Both the position numbers and the translations under genes were made by a program. The notes under the pieces are model-generated. The model was not told the DNA's origin and searched no databases. It saw only the letters and a list, made by a program, of their open reading frames with translations. A DNA stretch of 64,000 bases, taken from Ficedula albicollis (Eukaryota; Chordata; Aves; Passeriformes; Muscicapidae). The DNA lies in assembly GCF_000247815.1 (NCBI RefSeq), contig NC_021673.1, positions 108,271,432 to 108,335,431 on the forward strand, read 5' to 3'. The stretch's first letter is position 1, and every line of letters begins with the position of its first letter. Positions 48,678 to 63,156 of this stretch are shown here, piece by piece.

Positions 48678-51600
48678 CTCAGTTCACTCAGGCACATGGG
48701 CTTTGGGGTCTCTCTGGCTCTTAATCAGCATCTACTTAGTGTCTGGTCACTGGGAAAAGACTTAGGCAGGCAGGGGGCACAGAGTGTCTCCAGAATATCC
48801 AAAAGTCAGTTTTGATACCCAGCACTACTACACACATGCTGCCTTCTCCTTCCTTCAGACCATGCTTTATAGGCAGAGCAATGCTGTCCATTTCCTGTGA
48901 ACATGTGCAAAGCCTATGGCTGGATTTTATTCCCTTCAAGCTCAGCCAAAAAGAGCAGTTTTCACTTTGCAAGTGTTGTCCAGCTGATGGGCACAGACAG
49001 AGCAAGGAATGCCTCCCAAAGCAAAGTGTTTGTTGCAGGCTCTGGGGTGTGTGCTAAGAGAGTGATGAACTCCCACTTCCTTTGAGAGAGAACAAGGCAA
49101 ACTCTGCTTTAAAAGTACTCAGATCTGTTAAATATGTGCACAGATATTCCATTTCCTCATAAGCTGATACTGATAAATCAGTAGTACACAGGCAACAATT
49201 CTAATACTCCAATAGAGCTGCCACAAGTGAAAGAGGAATTTAATATCATATTTTCATAGATCTAATCTATCTCATTCCTCTAGTTGCTTTGAAATATCCA
49301 ATTACATCTGACTTAATAAAATTGGAAGACATTTATTACCATCATTAGTGGCTTGGGTTGAAATCAGCTGTGAAATTGTGTGCACATTAACTTGCAGAGA
49401 ACTGAGCAAGCCAGAAACCCATGGAATTGATTTTTTAAATGGCTGCAGAGCTCTCTCACTGGATATGGAGCTACCAACATGTATGGCTGGTGTGGGCTGT
49501 GGGGCAAGGAAAGGCACAAGGGAAACACTCATTTCTTTTTCCCAGGCCCTTTCTTGTGTCTCTGCCCTGAGCTGAACCATCTCCCATCTTCCTTCGGAGA
49601 GAGGAAGATTGAAGCTGTCAGGGAGGGATCAATCTTTGTTACTTAAAACTGGGTTATTAATTCTGCGAGTAAATATAAAAGACAGACTAAGTTGCTATTT
49701 TCATTGTACATACAAGTTTATAACGAAAAACTCTGAAAAGGGGAGAACATGAAAAGATCTCATTTTCTCACACATTTCAAGATGGCCAATGAGACTGAAC
49801 CATCTATGAGATGTTAAAAAGAGTGCTATTATTACTATTATTCCACAGCATTACTTAGCTGTCAGCTGTCAGGTATCATACTTATTCATTATCAATTGTT
49901 AAAAATTCCAGAGCATAGTCTTATTGTGGTTGTGCTTCCATCCTTCATAATTTACCCATTAAGCTGCAGTGTTTTGTTCTTCCCTGTCAGGTGTTTGCCA
50001 CAGGTGATTTTCCCATCATGATGCTCCAGACAGCATCATGTGAGAAGACTAAAGATGTGCCCAGACATCCCCGGTTATAGACAGCTGCGGGGGTAGACAG
50101 GTGAATTTTTAGTTTTTACCAATTGCTGCAACGCTTAGCAATAAGTAATTATCAGGAGTTGCTTTGAGTATTGCCTCAGGGATGAAAAATTAGTTGCATA
50201 CCTGGGTGTTTTACTGCAAGAAATATTTTCCAGAATGTTTTCCTGTTGATCTATGCTAATGCCTGCAGCACTTTACAAATCAGTCCATGCCCACACCATG
50301 TCCTCTCCTATTTACTCCATTATTTGTTCCATGTCTCAGATATCCATCTGCTGAAAGAAAAAGAAGTCCTTTCACTCTCTCACAAAGGTGTTGGGAGGAA
50401 AATATATTAAAGATTAGGAGGCAGTATAAATACTGCAGTTACTGGTCTATGCAAATCCTTCAGGAGTAGAGGACATTTTTACACCTTAGTGGATCTTTTC
50501 TTAAAAGAAGCTTCTCTTTTTGAAATACAAGGCTCAATGGTCCGGAGGCAGAATTTTCTAAGGTCTCAGTTTTGTTTCACCTTACTGTTGGTAGTTTGGC
50601 AGTGTCATTAAACAATGTAGATAGTTAATTATTTTTAGTCAAGCAATATAACACTGCAATAAAATTTTCAAAAAGAGACCTGTTTTAAAGGTCAATGACC
50701 TCATATAAATTGCTAAGTGTCAATAAATATCTTTCAACACGGGTGGAACAATATTTGTACGCTTATGGACAGAGTTACAGAGTTTAGCTTGCTCAAGACC
50801 GTTAAAGATCTCATGCTTATAGCTGCACAATAAATGTCACCAATGCAACCCATAAAACTGCGCCCATTCAGACTTGATTTTTTCTGAAAAAGTGTTGCTG
50901 GTTTTGAAAATTGAAAGTCATCATGAAAACAGTAAGGTTTTCATGTAAAGAAAAAAACTGGCAATTGTCTTAATAAAATTTGATTTTTCTTTTGATTTCC
51001 CTGAAACATAAATCCTGAATCATTGAGCTTTACACTTTCACAAACAGAGACTGCAATAAGCATTTTCTTTTGGTTTTGAACTCCTGGAAGTAAGTGATTA
51101 TGTGACTGCTTACTAAACTAAGAACAAAGAGGAAATTTCTAATTCAAGTTTTCTTATGTACAAATATAATCTCTTGGACAGGAATTATTTTCTGTAAGAT
51201 GCATCTATAGCTGTTACCTGTTGTGCCACCAACAGAAATGTGAGAGGAAATACATCAAATGCTCTTTCTCGAGGACTTTCCAGCTTCATCCTCTGTTTGG
51301 ATGCACACCTCCTCGGTGATCAGCCTGCCAGGCCTTTATGAACGGAGGAGAACATATGCAGAGTTATCTCATTGGTATTCCACATGCAATTGCAAAGCTA
51401 AACAATGTGTGTCTTTTATATATGATTCATCTCCTAGGAATTCATGCCTTCATGGCACCTTTTCTGAAACAGGAAATAAATACATGTTGCTAAGTTACTT
51501 TCATGCTTTGAAAAACCCCACTGCCGTTTCTATTGTCCAGTTTGTGTTCTGAAGGCTGTGCTCCATCACAGGGATTTTTTTTTTCTTCTATAATGAATAC

Positions 51601-54600
51601 TTGCTCTTTTTACCTTTATCTTACTTTCTGGTGAAGGTAAAGTCACAGAGATTCCCTGCATGTTTTGCCTCTTGGACCTGTACCAAATGTGCCTCACATT
51701 GTACCACTTTGCTGGGAAGTGCCTAGAAGATGCAGACAAAAATTCTCCAGGCACAGACAAAACTCCTCTGGGCAGTGAGGCACCAAGCCAGTGCTGGTGA
51801 CCTTGTACTCCTTGCTGGAGCACTCTCTCAAGAACATGTTGATGTCTGGGCTGGGACACTTGATGCTCTAGCCAAGGCCAGTGCTTTTGCCTAGCAGCTG
51901 AAGTAATCTGTGTCTCAAGGATCTACTCCCCCATCTTTCCATCTTCAACTTGATTGCACATAAACTTTATACAGTATGCAGTTTATACAGAGTTACTTCC
52001 CATCTGTATCTCTTAAGAGCAGCTGTATTAAGGTTAACCAGCTTAGGAGTCATAAATTGGAATGGCTAATGTGATTGTACAAGCTTCCCCCCAGATCCTG
52101 GTCAATATTGTAACTCCGACCTGTAATGCTCTCTCCCTGCAATTCCAGTACTGGGCGTCTCTTAAGCAAATACAACTAATCACTTCAACAGGTTGCTGAC
52201 TTTTATGAATTGAATTGCATAGCAAATAGCTGTGACAGTGTGTACAACATTGCCAGACAAGAAAACAACATCATTTTGTAGGGAAGAATGTTCCTCAACT
52301 CAAGAGAAGAGAGAAAAAATGTTTTATGCTACTTCTTATAAAAGAAAGGTGTTACTTGGGGTTGTTGCCTGGGGGAGAGGGTGTGGGGGTGTGGGAGGGA
52401 GGTTTTTGTTGAGGTTTTTTTAGCATATATCTGGAAAGCTGGTACTGAAATGGTGGGACAGATACATAGACTGTACATACATAGATTCTCTCTCTCCATT
52501 TTCCAAGATGGGGACTTGATGCCGAATAATGTGTGATGGTGCAATTAAGTGGAGGCAGGTAAGAAGCAAATCATGCAAGACACTCAGCCACCTCTGCAGG
52601 GATAGAGATGAGACTACTCTGAACAAATCAAATGCCTTTGCATTTGCTGAGACAGTGACTTTCTCCCAGGACCCACATGGGTTTCAGCTGCCTCCCCCTC
52701 ATGTTAGCTTCCTCCACTTCTGTCCGAGCCTCGCAGGCTGATACCCCAGACAGGCTTTAACAGCCAAGCTAATTACCTCAGCAAATGAAACATCATACTT
52801 CATCAGTTCTACCTTTGGCAATCTTCTCCCACTTCCACTTTCCACCTTTTGCCCCAATTAATTTCAATGACATCAATTTTGTCACACCTGAAATACATTT
52901 GGCCACATCTTTCTTGCAAGATGCAGACTGAATTTACATTATAGTAACTTAATTTTCTGAAGGCTTTGACATAATTAGCCAGCCAAGCCAGCTAAGCTGT
53001 AGACTGTTTTGTGCTGTACATTAAAAGAGTGTTCCGAGCAGTTGGAATACTCTGGAAATCATTTCCCTGCAATTTTCAGCAATCTAATACAAATTCTTGG
53101 TGAGATGGTACATTAGTCACATATTACACAACATGTCTTTCTCTAATAACTTATAGCAAATTTTAGCTGTACTAAAAATAGTAGTTACAGCCCTCATTAA
53201 TTATAAGGATGTTGGATAGTAAATTGCTACAAAAAGCTTTCATGCCAGGAACTGCAGCTCCCATGTTTGTATTTGATGTCTGTATTATGAGACAAGTAAT
53301 GTTTCCTCTTCCAAAACCACAGGCCCTGGCCAGAATATCTGGCAAAACTCTCCTGAAAAAATAGGAGACAGACCTTGGGGATAAACAAGCTCCAGGGCTT
53401 GCCCCTGGTTTTGTGTCACTGGCTTTAGCAAGCTCATGTAGCTGGATGCGTGGGGCTGCGGGTGGCCTTTGCAAGAAAGATCCTGAAAATGCTGTAAAGA
53501 GCATGACTCTGCAGGGAATCCATTGCTTTCAGGAGGTTTTTTTCAGCATGTGGGACAAAGGTCATTATAATTGGCAGCACTGCAGTGAGGTTAAACCAGC
53601 AATCTTCAGGAGAATTGTGTTTGGAAATCTGTTTGCATCTAATGCGAACCCAGACAAGTGTTGAGAGATACTACTTTACAGAAAAGGGACTGGTGTGAAA
53701 AAAGTGAAATGGGAATGACTTTCACATTCCTAGAATTAAAGTTACACATCCAGAGCAGCCTAAACTGACCTAAGACAGATCTTGGCCACCTTGTCTTCTC
53801 ACAGGTTGGAAAAAAAATCAATACTACTGGGTTGATCCAGCTCCATGCAGCAGCTTGGCAGAGAGCTGATGAGCATCTCCTGAGCCTGTGTGAGGTCAAG
53901 GCTGGGGCCAGGCAGAAGGGCAGCATATTGCAGTCCTGGTGCCCTCCCTGCAGCTGGTGAGGCTGCCCACCCTTCCACAGCAGTGGAACCTCCTGGGCAG
54001 ATGGCAGTACAAACCCCTCCTCAAATATAGCCAGGATAAAATCCAGCAGCAGACAAACAGAAGGGGATGCTTTTTCTCCTCTAGAATCTCTGAACGAAGT
54101 GGTGGTACTTGGTCCCCTCAGGATGTAATGAAGGGATGAATTCTACAGGTTTTCGTTCACTTCTGTTCCCTGTGCACCAGCCCTTTTGGTGACAGGCCAG
54201 GGTATTTCTGGTGGGACAGCTCAGACACTGCCCTGCTCATTGACACCTCCTTATTCATTCTGATGGCTCAGTCAAGTAAATTGCCACAAAAATTCGGTGG
54301 CTCCTTTTTCTGCTTGATTCAGCTTCTTCCTAAGTCCCATGACACAGGGGTCTTCGGGGATGAGTAGGGTCCCTTGCAGCAGTAATACACCAAAAAACCA
54401 AACCCTAACCTAATACCATTCCATACAATTTCCTTGCTAAAGTACTACAATATAAGTTGGTATAATAAGGCACCCTACACTTTATTGTGGTTGAGGACCA
54501 GATCCCCAAAGCTCTCTAGCTGCTTTCTTAATTGTCTCAGATTCGATGGATTTTTCTCAATGTGTTAGGGTTTTAGTTTTTGTTTGGTTTTGTCACCTTA

Positions 54601-54625
54601 GTAGTTATAAAATGCAGAATTAATT
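48678..54625. other. Intergenic DNA, no gene seen
   Basis: Long AT-rich unique stretch. Only short ORFs occur, none recognisable. Confidence 0.5.
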
Positions 54626-55960
54626 CCTTTCCTTTCCTTTCCTTTCCTTTCCTTTCCTTTCCTTTCCTTTCCTTTCCTTTCCTTTCCTTTCCTTTCCTTT
54701 CCTTTCCTTTCCTTTCCTTTCCTTTCCTTTCCTTTCCTTTCCTTTCCTTTCCTTTCCTTTCCTTTCCTTTCCTTTCCTTTCCTTTCCTTTCCTTTCCTTT
54801 CCTTTCCTTTCCTTTCCTTTCCTTTCCTTTCCTTTCCTTTCCTTTCCTTTCCTTTCCTTTCCTTTCCTTTCCTTTCCTTTCCTTTCCTTTCCTTTCCTTT
54901 CCTTTCCTTTCCTTTCCTTTCCTTTCCTTTCCTTTCCTTTCCTTTCCTTTCCTTTCCTTTCCTTTCCTTTCCTTTCCTTTCCTTTCCTTTCCTTTCCTTT
55001 CCTTTCCTTTCCTTTCCTTTCCTTTCCTTTCCTTTCCTTTCCTTTCCTTTCCTTTCCTTTCCTTTCCTTTCCTTTCCTTTCCTTTCCTTTCCTTTCCTTT
55101 CCTTTCCTTTCCTTTCCTTTCCTTTCCTTTCCTTTCCTTTCCTTTCCTTTCCTTTCCTTTCCTTTCCTTTCCTTTCCTTTCCTTTCCTTTCCTTTCCTTT
55201 CCTTTCCTTTCCTTTCCTTTCCTTTCCTTTCCTTTCCTTTCCTTTCCTTTCCTTTCCTTTCCTTTCCTTTCCTTTCCTTTCCTTTCCTTTCCTTTCCTTT
55301 CCTTTCCTTTCCTTTCCTTTCCTTTCCTTTCCTTTCCTTTCCTTTCCTTTCCTTTCCTTTCCTTTCCTTTCCTTTCCTTTCCTTTCCTTTCCTTTCCTTT
55401 CCTTTCCTTTCCTTTCCTTTCCTTTCCTTTCCTTTCCTTTCCTTTCCTTTCCTTTCCTTTCCTTTCCTTTCCTTTCCTTTCCTTTCCTTTCCTTTCCTTT
55501 CCTTTCCTTTCCTTTCCTTTCCTTTCCTTTCCTTTCCTTTCCTTTCCTTTCCTTTCCTTTCCTTTCCTTTCCTTTCCTTTCCTTTCCTTTCCTTTCCTTT
55601 CCTTTCCTTTCCTTTCCTTTCCTTTCCTTTCCTTTCCTTTCCTTTCCTTTCCTTTCCTTTCCTTTCCTTTCCTTTCCTTTCCTTTCCTTTCCTTTCCTTT
55701 CCTTTCCTTTCCTTTCCTTTCCTTTCCTTTCCTTTCCTTTCCTTTCCTTTCCTTTCCTTTCCTTTCCTTTCCTTTCCTTTCCTTTCCTTTCCTTTCCTTT
55801 CCTTTCCTTTCCTTTCCTTTCCTTTCCTTTCCTTTCCTTTCCTTTCCTTTCCTTTCCTTTCCTTTCCTTTCCTTTCCTTTCCTTTCCTTTCCTTTCCTTT
55901 CCTTTCCTTTCCTTTCCTTTCCTTTCCTTTCCTTTCCTTTCCTTTCCTTTCCTTTCCTTT
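54626..55960. repeat. Perfect (CCTTT)n array, 267 copies
   Basis: An uninterrupted pentanucleotide of 1,335 bases, (AAAGG)n on the minus strand. It is a polypurine/polypyrimidine mirror repeat capable in principle of triplex formation. The 469- and 489-residue ORFs over it are artefacts. Confidence 0.98.
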
Positions 55961-56052
55961 CTTCCCTTCCCTTCCCTTCCCTTCCCTGAAACTTCCCTTC
56001 CCTGAAACTTGCCTTCCCTGAAACTTGCCTTGCCTTGCCTTGCCTTGCCTTC
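55961..56052. repeat. Variant repeat border: (CCCTT)n, CTGAAACTTGC units and (CTTGC)n
   Basis: At its right edge the CCTTT array turns into about five CCCTT units (AAGGG on the minus strand), then three CCTGAAACTT-type units, then about four CCTTG units. Degenerate borders of this kind are usual for arrays that expand from one side. Confidence 0.93.
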
Positions 56053-56850
56053 CATCAGTAAAATCAAAACTCTTCCCAGGAAACCTATCTTTTTGACTTC
56101 AAAACCCAGAGGTCTCCTATATTAAAACAGGCTAAGCATTTGCAAAACAAGACCTCAGATAATTTTTTCATTGAAAATAGTCAGAAGGCACAGCTCAGTC
56201 TCAACGTGCAGTGCAGAAAAGACTGTAACACTCCACAGCCGACATCACATAAACCTCTCAGTTAATTGCCATTGTCTACTGGGACATTAGAACAGGACTC
56301 ATTCATGGGACATACAAAGCTGCCTCATCAGTTTTGAACTCTCCCATCCCTCAGCTCTTTAAAATGCCAGCTGAGAGTTGAGCACTGTGAAATTTTCCAG
56401 GAGCAAGTGAGCAGCTGAGTTCCTCCTTCTCCTTACCTGGGCTCAGGGAACATTCCCAGACTCACTCCAGTGGCGGCGACTGTGAGTAGAGTAGCTTTGA
56501 GGAGAATTCCTCAAAAACACTCACTCAAGGACCACTTTGGCTCCTTGATCTCCTCCTGCTCTCCAGCTGCATCAGTGACTGGGGAGCATTGCAAAACCAC
56601 TGCTGCATGAAGGCAAAGGATCTGGTGAAATCTGTCAGATCTGAGCCTTGCAAATACCCAGGGCACTGCAGCCAGCAGGAGGGCTAGGTCCTGTCCTCCT
56701 GCAGCATCACACTTCATCAGGTGGGTGCTACTGGCATTAAAAGCAGGGAGTATATGATGGAGGAGCTTCCAGGCTTCTTGAAAAACACTGCCCAAAGGAA
56801 ACTGAGTGCTCCTGAGGGCCAGCAAACAGGTGTTTGCTTTCTCTTTTCTG

Positions 56851-56981
56851 CAGTCTGGTACCAGGGTCCTGGGTAGCACATGGGAAGCTACTTCCCTTAT
56901 TTGTTCTGCCACGCTGCAGTCTGGTACCAGGGTCCTGGGTAGCACGTGGAAAGCTACTTCCCTTATTTGTTCTGCCACAAT
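56851..56981. repeat. 66-bp tandem duplication
   Basis: CAGTCTGGTACCAGGGTCC starts at 56851 and 56917. A few substitutions separate the copies. Confidence 0.9.
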
Positions 56982-58063
56982 TGACCAGATTAGTCTCTTC
57001 ATCCAACATGCTGAATAAAAGTAATTTGTGTAACAATTCTTGGAGCCAGCATTTGCTCATCCCTAAGCACTTAACCCCAATTTTACTGAATCTGTATCCC
57101 TACCTGAGAATCCTGCACAGGCTGGTAACAGCTGCAAATCATGTTGTCAGAATTTCTTCACAATTACAGCTATTTTCGTGCTTTCTGTGCTTTCTGTCAC
57201 AGTACCTGTCACAGGAATTAAGTGCACACTTTCCTGGTTCTGCCCGGACACAAATTGCCTTAAATTTTTAAACATAGGAATCAAATAATCTGTAATCTGA
57301 AGAAGAAATATAAAGAAATAAAGGAATATAAAGGTTCCCCCTTTCACCAAGGGAAGACAGCTTAGTGATCCTTGGTGAGAATGTCCCTTCTGATGTGGCC
57401 CTACCCATTTTTGTGCAGTAATGAGCCCTTTTTCTCCCTAGATGAGCAGAGCAGGGAGGGTACTGAAGAGGCAAGTCACCAGAAGAATGCAGAGAAGTCC
57501 CTGAAGAGCTGTGGCCTGGAAATCAGGCAGAAGATATCTTGTAGCATTGTTTGTATGGCTGTTTGTATGGGTTCCCCTTCGCTGCAGGGCTTGTGGAGGC
57601 TTTTCATTTTGCAAAAATCAGCATGGAGCATCTGGGGTAGTGGCCATACCCTTTAATATTCCCTGAAATAAAAATGCTCCATAGAATCTATTTATGTTTA
57701 CTCTTTAGCTATCAGAAATCATGAATTATGATTTATGCACAATTTTTTATTTTATACCCTTGTCATAAGATAACCACTGCCTCTTCCCAGGCAGCAAGTT
57801 ATAAAAGAGTCATTCAGCAATTCGTTGGCATTTAGCAGAGAAAAGTAAGTCAGTTCCAAGCTGATGATGGTAAACTATCATTGAAATGAGATCAAAATCA
57901 TTATGGGCGAGACACTGTCATGTTGTTATGCTGAAGTGACATCTCTAAAATGAACAAAGAGATCTCAAGCTTTTAAGCCCAAAATTGTGAGACGAAAAAC
58001 ATGTACTCAGCTGCTAGACACCCATAACTGAAGAGCTGCAGGCACCCAGCTCCAACAGATCCC
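56982..58063. other. Intergenic DNA, possible conserved element
   Basis: No gene. Segment 57660-57970 is AT-rich and repeat-free and carries AGATAACCAC at 57768-57777, an overlapping GATA and RUNX-type motif. Confidence 0.4.
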
Positions 58064-58159
58064 TGTGGGGGTAGCAGCACCTTATCACTGACCCTGAGAC
58101 AGAATCTAAACTCTGGGGGTAGCAGCACCTTATCACTGACCCTGACACAGACTCTAAAT
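58064..58159. repeat. 48-bp tandem duplication
   Basis: GGGGGTAGCAGCACCTTATC recurs with a 48-base period at 58067 and 58115, with minor differences. Confidence 0.9.
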
Positions 58160-61100
58160 TTCCTGGGGGGCAGGGAGGTGGTGGATTAAGTTTTGGATCC
58201 ACCTTGCGCGAGTGTTTCTGCCCACAGACATCTTCCAGCCCAGCATGGAGGGATTTCTGGGCTGCTCCTTGGAAGTACATCCCTCATGATACGTTCAGTT
58301 TTTACCCCTAATTCTGCATTCTGGGTTGTGTCGCTACTACTCATTACATGTACTTGTGGGCACCCAGGTCTGGGTGCTTGCCAGGGTTTCCTAATTGCAT
58401 TGATTGAGCGCTATTCCATGAATGCATGTTTTCAAAACTTTCATTTTGGTGAGTTTTGTATCTCTCCTTTATTGGCTTTTGGCAAATGATCTCGTGGCAG
58501 GCAAAACAACACTTTGTAAGCCCATATTGCAGTTCATTCACGCCACAGTTCACATGTTATCCCAACGAGTCCTTGGGGGGAATGGAAATCCACTGGAGTA
58601 GGATGCTGGGAAACTGTCCTTTATTCACTGTTAACTTCAGCCAGGGCGAGGCAGTTGGAGAGGCTGGAGACAAGTCTTGTGACATGTGCAGAACATTCCC
58701 TGCTGCTTGCTGGAAGAAATCTGCACTTACTAGAAGGAGTAAGGGATTCCTGACTGATGGAAGAACATGACTCTGCTCTCTGCTGAACTTTCAGCATTTC
58801 AACTGGACTGCTTTAGAGTCAAAAATAGCTGTTTTAGAAGTGCTCTGAGACATACATTTCTTATTAGCACCTTATGCTACATCAGGAGGACTAACTTTCT
58901 CCCTCACTTTGTCCTCTCCAATCCTGATTTCCCTGAGAAACTAAGGGACTTGTGATGCCTGTTTCCATTTGCCCCATCTATCAGACTTTTATCAGTCAAA
59001 ACCATTTAAAGCTATTAATGTTTCTGCTTTTGCCATAACAAACAGTTTACTTCATGAGCTCATTCATGGAGACTAAATTAATTTTGGAGGCTAATAGTGA
59101 CAGATAAGAGTGTGTGTTATTTCTACTGAAGGAAAGATGTCAAATTCTAGGCTTACTGGTGGTGCTTACATCTGAGCTGAGCTTGGGCCACAGCCACTGT
59201 GTGCTGGTGAGGTTCCTCTGATGCCATGCCAGCTTTTTTCCCCAAGAGAAATTGGTTCCTCTTTTTAGGTAGGAGCATCTGCCTCATGTGCTATTTATAA
59301 TATATTTCTTTCACAGAATGTCACTTAGAGCTGCAACTGCATTCAGAAATGCAATGAATGAAATTACATTTCTGAAAATACTTGAAATGCTTTGGAAATG
59401 ATAAAAATGTGAATAAAGAGATCCTTGAATACATTAATGAAATTAAATTGACATCAATAAGGCAATATAAAAATTCACTGGTTTCAGTGGCATTTTGGTT
59501 TCAGTGACATTTAGACTTTGATATTGATATTAGTGTAAGCAAGAGCAGAAAGAGTTTTCCAAAGTTTGTAAGGACACCATGCATAAAAGTTAGTGCTTTT
59601 CAGACATTGTAGTTACGTATACTTGCCTGAATTCTTCTTTTATAATGGCCAAGCCATTAAAAGGAGACCTTTCCTACCCCTCTAGCATGTAGCAGCATTA
59701 ATAAATCAAGTGATTTCTTGCTGGCCAAAGTAAGTTGGCCTGAAAAAAATGTGTGTAATATGCAGGTTATATAGCTGTGATCTTCTTTACACTAATAATA
59801 TGCTTCTTTATACTGCATATGTACTAGTTGTTTAAAGACAACATAAAATTAATATTCTTTTAGAAGACAACTTATGGTTGAAAAAATGTAGCAATAGCCA
59901 TGCATGTAATATGGTTTAACAATCTTAAATATTCCAGACAGGAAAAGTTTTTTGTCAAAGTCTCTGACAGTTTAAACTTTAAAGCTTCAGCAAAACTTTT
60001 AAACTTTTAAACTTTGAACCTGTTTGAACTTCATTTGATTTATGAATTATTAAATGTACCACTGAAATTCACCGTCTTTATTTTCATCTAGTAAAGATTT
60101 TTTGTTTAAAAGCTACAGATGAAGAGTGGGAACTAAGGAAATGCAGCCTGAGGAGATTATAGCCCTGTTTTATCAGAACTGCATTCCTCTCAGCTGTATA
60201 AAACAAAACCCCAGTAAAATATTTAGAAGTGGGAGAGATAAAGGGCTGAAACTGGTATATACAAAAGGGTGGGGAAAATGAATGCTAAACTGGAAAGCCG
60301 GATTAGGCAAGATTTGGAAAATGAGATACTTCTAAATTAATTATTTAACTCTTCCTTCACGTCCTGATCCATTTTTCTACATCAGGATTAAGAGAAGGGC
60401 AGCACCAGGTTAACAGTGTCTTTAACATGAAGTCGGGGGCAGTGGGAAGGAGGAAGGCATTACTTTAGTGAGTTGCTCTGGAGGAAACAAATCTCTGGAA
60501 AGGGAAATGCCCTGAATGGCTCCCAGAGTCCCGCACTGGAGTGCTGGCTGTAATTTATGTCCTGGCTGTCAGGGAACCTACCTAAATCACAGCCCTGACA
60601 CCATATAGGTACAAATGGAGAAGGTAAGTGTGGGTGTCTCTGCCCCAGCAGCATTCACACGCTGCTAACCACAGCTCAGGTCTCATCCCAGCATGGTCTA
60701 GGCACTGCACGAGGACCTTTCCAAAATCCTCTTGGAAAGGCTGCCCTGGAAGAGGCAGCCAGGGAGCGTGGCGGCAGTCCGTGCACAGGCGGCGGGTATT
60801 TATAGCCCGTGTCTGAATGAGCCTGTACAGATGCAGTTTATCTGGGAGTGTTAGATACTGTCTGCATGCTGATGATCCCTCGCTAGCAGGATAAAAGGAG
60901 AAATAAATAGAAGGCAAACCTGCCCATTTGTGAAAGTCTGTGATTTTCGGGCTCCTTTGGGGAATCCTTAACAGGGCCAGCTGAGTTCCCCAAGGAAGAC
61001 ACACATCTCCCAGCCAGGAGCAGAGCTGAGCTGGATAACTGTGTGGGGAAGGGGCAGGAGAGCAGCACAGGCTGTCCTGTTCTCTTCTGCTGGGGTACAG

Positions 61101-63150
61101 TACCAGTGCCTTTGGGAAGGCGGCGTTCCTCTCCAACGCCAGGAAACACGGGTTGCTCCAGCCCTCCTGTACGTCTTCCAGCAAGTGTTGTCACAGGGCA
61201 ATCACATTAATAGGGGCAAAGATAAAAGGGATAAAGCACACAGAGAAAACTGAATGAAACTGGAGCTGCACGAGTGCTGTAATACCCAAACTTGGCAAAC
61301 ATGTAATGTCAACAACATAAGTTACAACTGAGCTTCTGAACCTGCAGTGAAAGAAATGGAAGACAAAGGTGAAAATGGGGCAAAACTGGGGAAGAGGGAC
61401 GGCAGTAACAAATTATTCCTCAGCCTTGCATTCAGCCATTACAATAATCTAAGAAGCATCCAGCATCAGGTTACGCACTGAAAACCAGGTCTTAAATAGG
61501 AGAGAAACTTGGCACGTGAGTATTTTTCTCTAATAAGGAGCTTTTTGTCTGTTTGTTTCCTTATACCTCATTCAGGATGATGTCTTCTTACATGAGAAAA
61601 ACTACAGTGATTTTACCAGCTTTCAAGTGGAGGACAAAATAAAGGCTATTCACCAGTGAGGTGAACAACACTGGGACACTACACATAGACAGACACCTTA
61701 TGATGTGTCTGAGGAAGGGAGAACCAGGAGCCTTGGGATCTGATTTAAATCAAAGCACTTCAATACATCTCGTTTTGAGTGTGTTTTACTGAGGGATTGC
61801 CTTTAAAATAGGACTACTTGACTTTTTTTACTCTGGAGTGTATTTACTTAGAAAATCTGAAAAACTGGATAGCTTATGGATAAGAAGAACTGTAGAGAAG
61901 TGCAAAGCCCAGCTATGGTGCATTAAATCACAGACAACTGGACCAGTAACCACATTATTTCTGTAAGGGCATTCATGAGTACAATGGTTACAATCACATA
62001 ACTGGGCATTTGGCACACATTTGCTGACATTTCCTAAGGAGAAAAATAATAGTGCCATTATTCTGCAGTGCCAGATGAGTTTGCTCTTTGTCCCAAGCCA
62101 GAGTCTAGAGGCTTTTCCTTAGCAAATATGTGCAGAGGCACTGGCTCAGGTAAATCAGAAGGTACTGGACAGCCTACAGAAGGTGCCATGGTTGCATCCC
62201 CTACGCAATCAAAACTCAGCACCCTGTGACTCTGTGCTGTTTCAGAGCTGAGCCACCCTATGTGGTTACCAGCCTTCTGCAATATTGTTTTAAAAACACA
62301 ATGCAGGCTTGAATGCTGAGGGCAGTTTCTTCACTTCAGAGAAAATGAAACCATCCAGCCATGTCTGGAGACCCAGGTGATTAGGCAATACTTGTTTCCC
62401 TCAATACCTATTTTCACAGCCTCCTGCACCTGGCCGTGCCAGAGGACTGACTGGATACACTATGGCAAGGTCCTCTGTAGCCATTTGTTCCAGCACATTT
62501 CTCTCATCCTGTCTTAAGGGATGCACCAAGACATAGTAACTCAAGATAGAGGCTGGGTTAAAAATCTGTGTTTTCTGTAGAAGCTGAGAAAGAGAAAAAA
62601 ATTAAATAATGCCTGGCTCCGAAGCTCAGGAGATTGGCAACCTTCTCACCTCTCAGTGTGGAAAAGCGGCTATCTCACATGCAAAATGCATTTGCAAAAC
62701 CAGTACAACACTACTGTGAATTCTGTGAGCAGGTTTAGATAAGGCTTGGGTAAAAACATATCCCCTCCTACTCCCAGCTGCTCTGGATCAATTTCTCTAC
62801 CAACAGTACCATTCCAAAGGTGGGCCTGTGAACCAGCATCAGAGGCTTACAGACTGACCAACACCTACCTTAGGATTGTAGAGTTTGGCAGTTCCATTGC
62901 CAAGGAGCTACTCCACACAGTTTTACCCACAGTGCTATTTAAAAAATAAATTAATTTGGCTTCACTGCAGCCTCTCTCTCTGTTTTGTGCACAGTCTGAA
63001 ATTTGCATTGGTGCCCTGACCCAGCCAGGGGCTTTGAATCAGCTCTGAGGGAAATAGGTCAGTCCAGAGGAACCTGGTCTGTTGCTAAAAGCAATTCCTG
63101 TACTTCAGGAAACAACCAGACTGGAAAACTAAAAGAAATAAAGGAGAGAA
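58160..63150. other. Intergenic DNA, no gene seen
   Basis: AT-rich unique sequence. The 60-60.1 kb part contains repeated ACTTTTAAACTTT-like words. None of the short ORFs is recognisable. Confidence 0.5.
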
Positions 63151-63156
63151 AGGAGA

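Noticed and set aside
54580..56067. ORFs of 469 and 489 residues with SFPFL or KERKG repeats
   Set aside because: A pentanucleotide array has no stop codon in these frames, so the ORFs are an artefact of the repeat.
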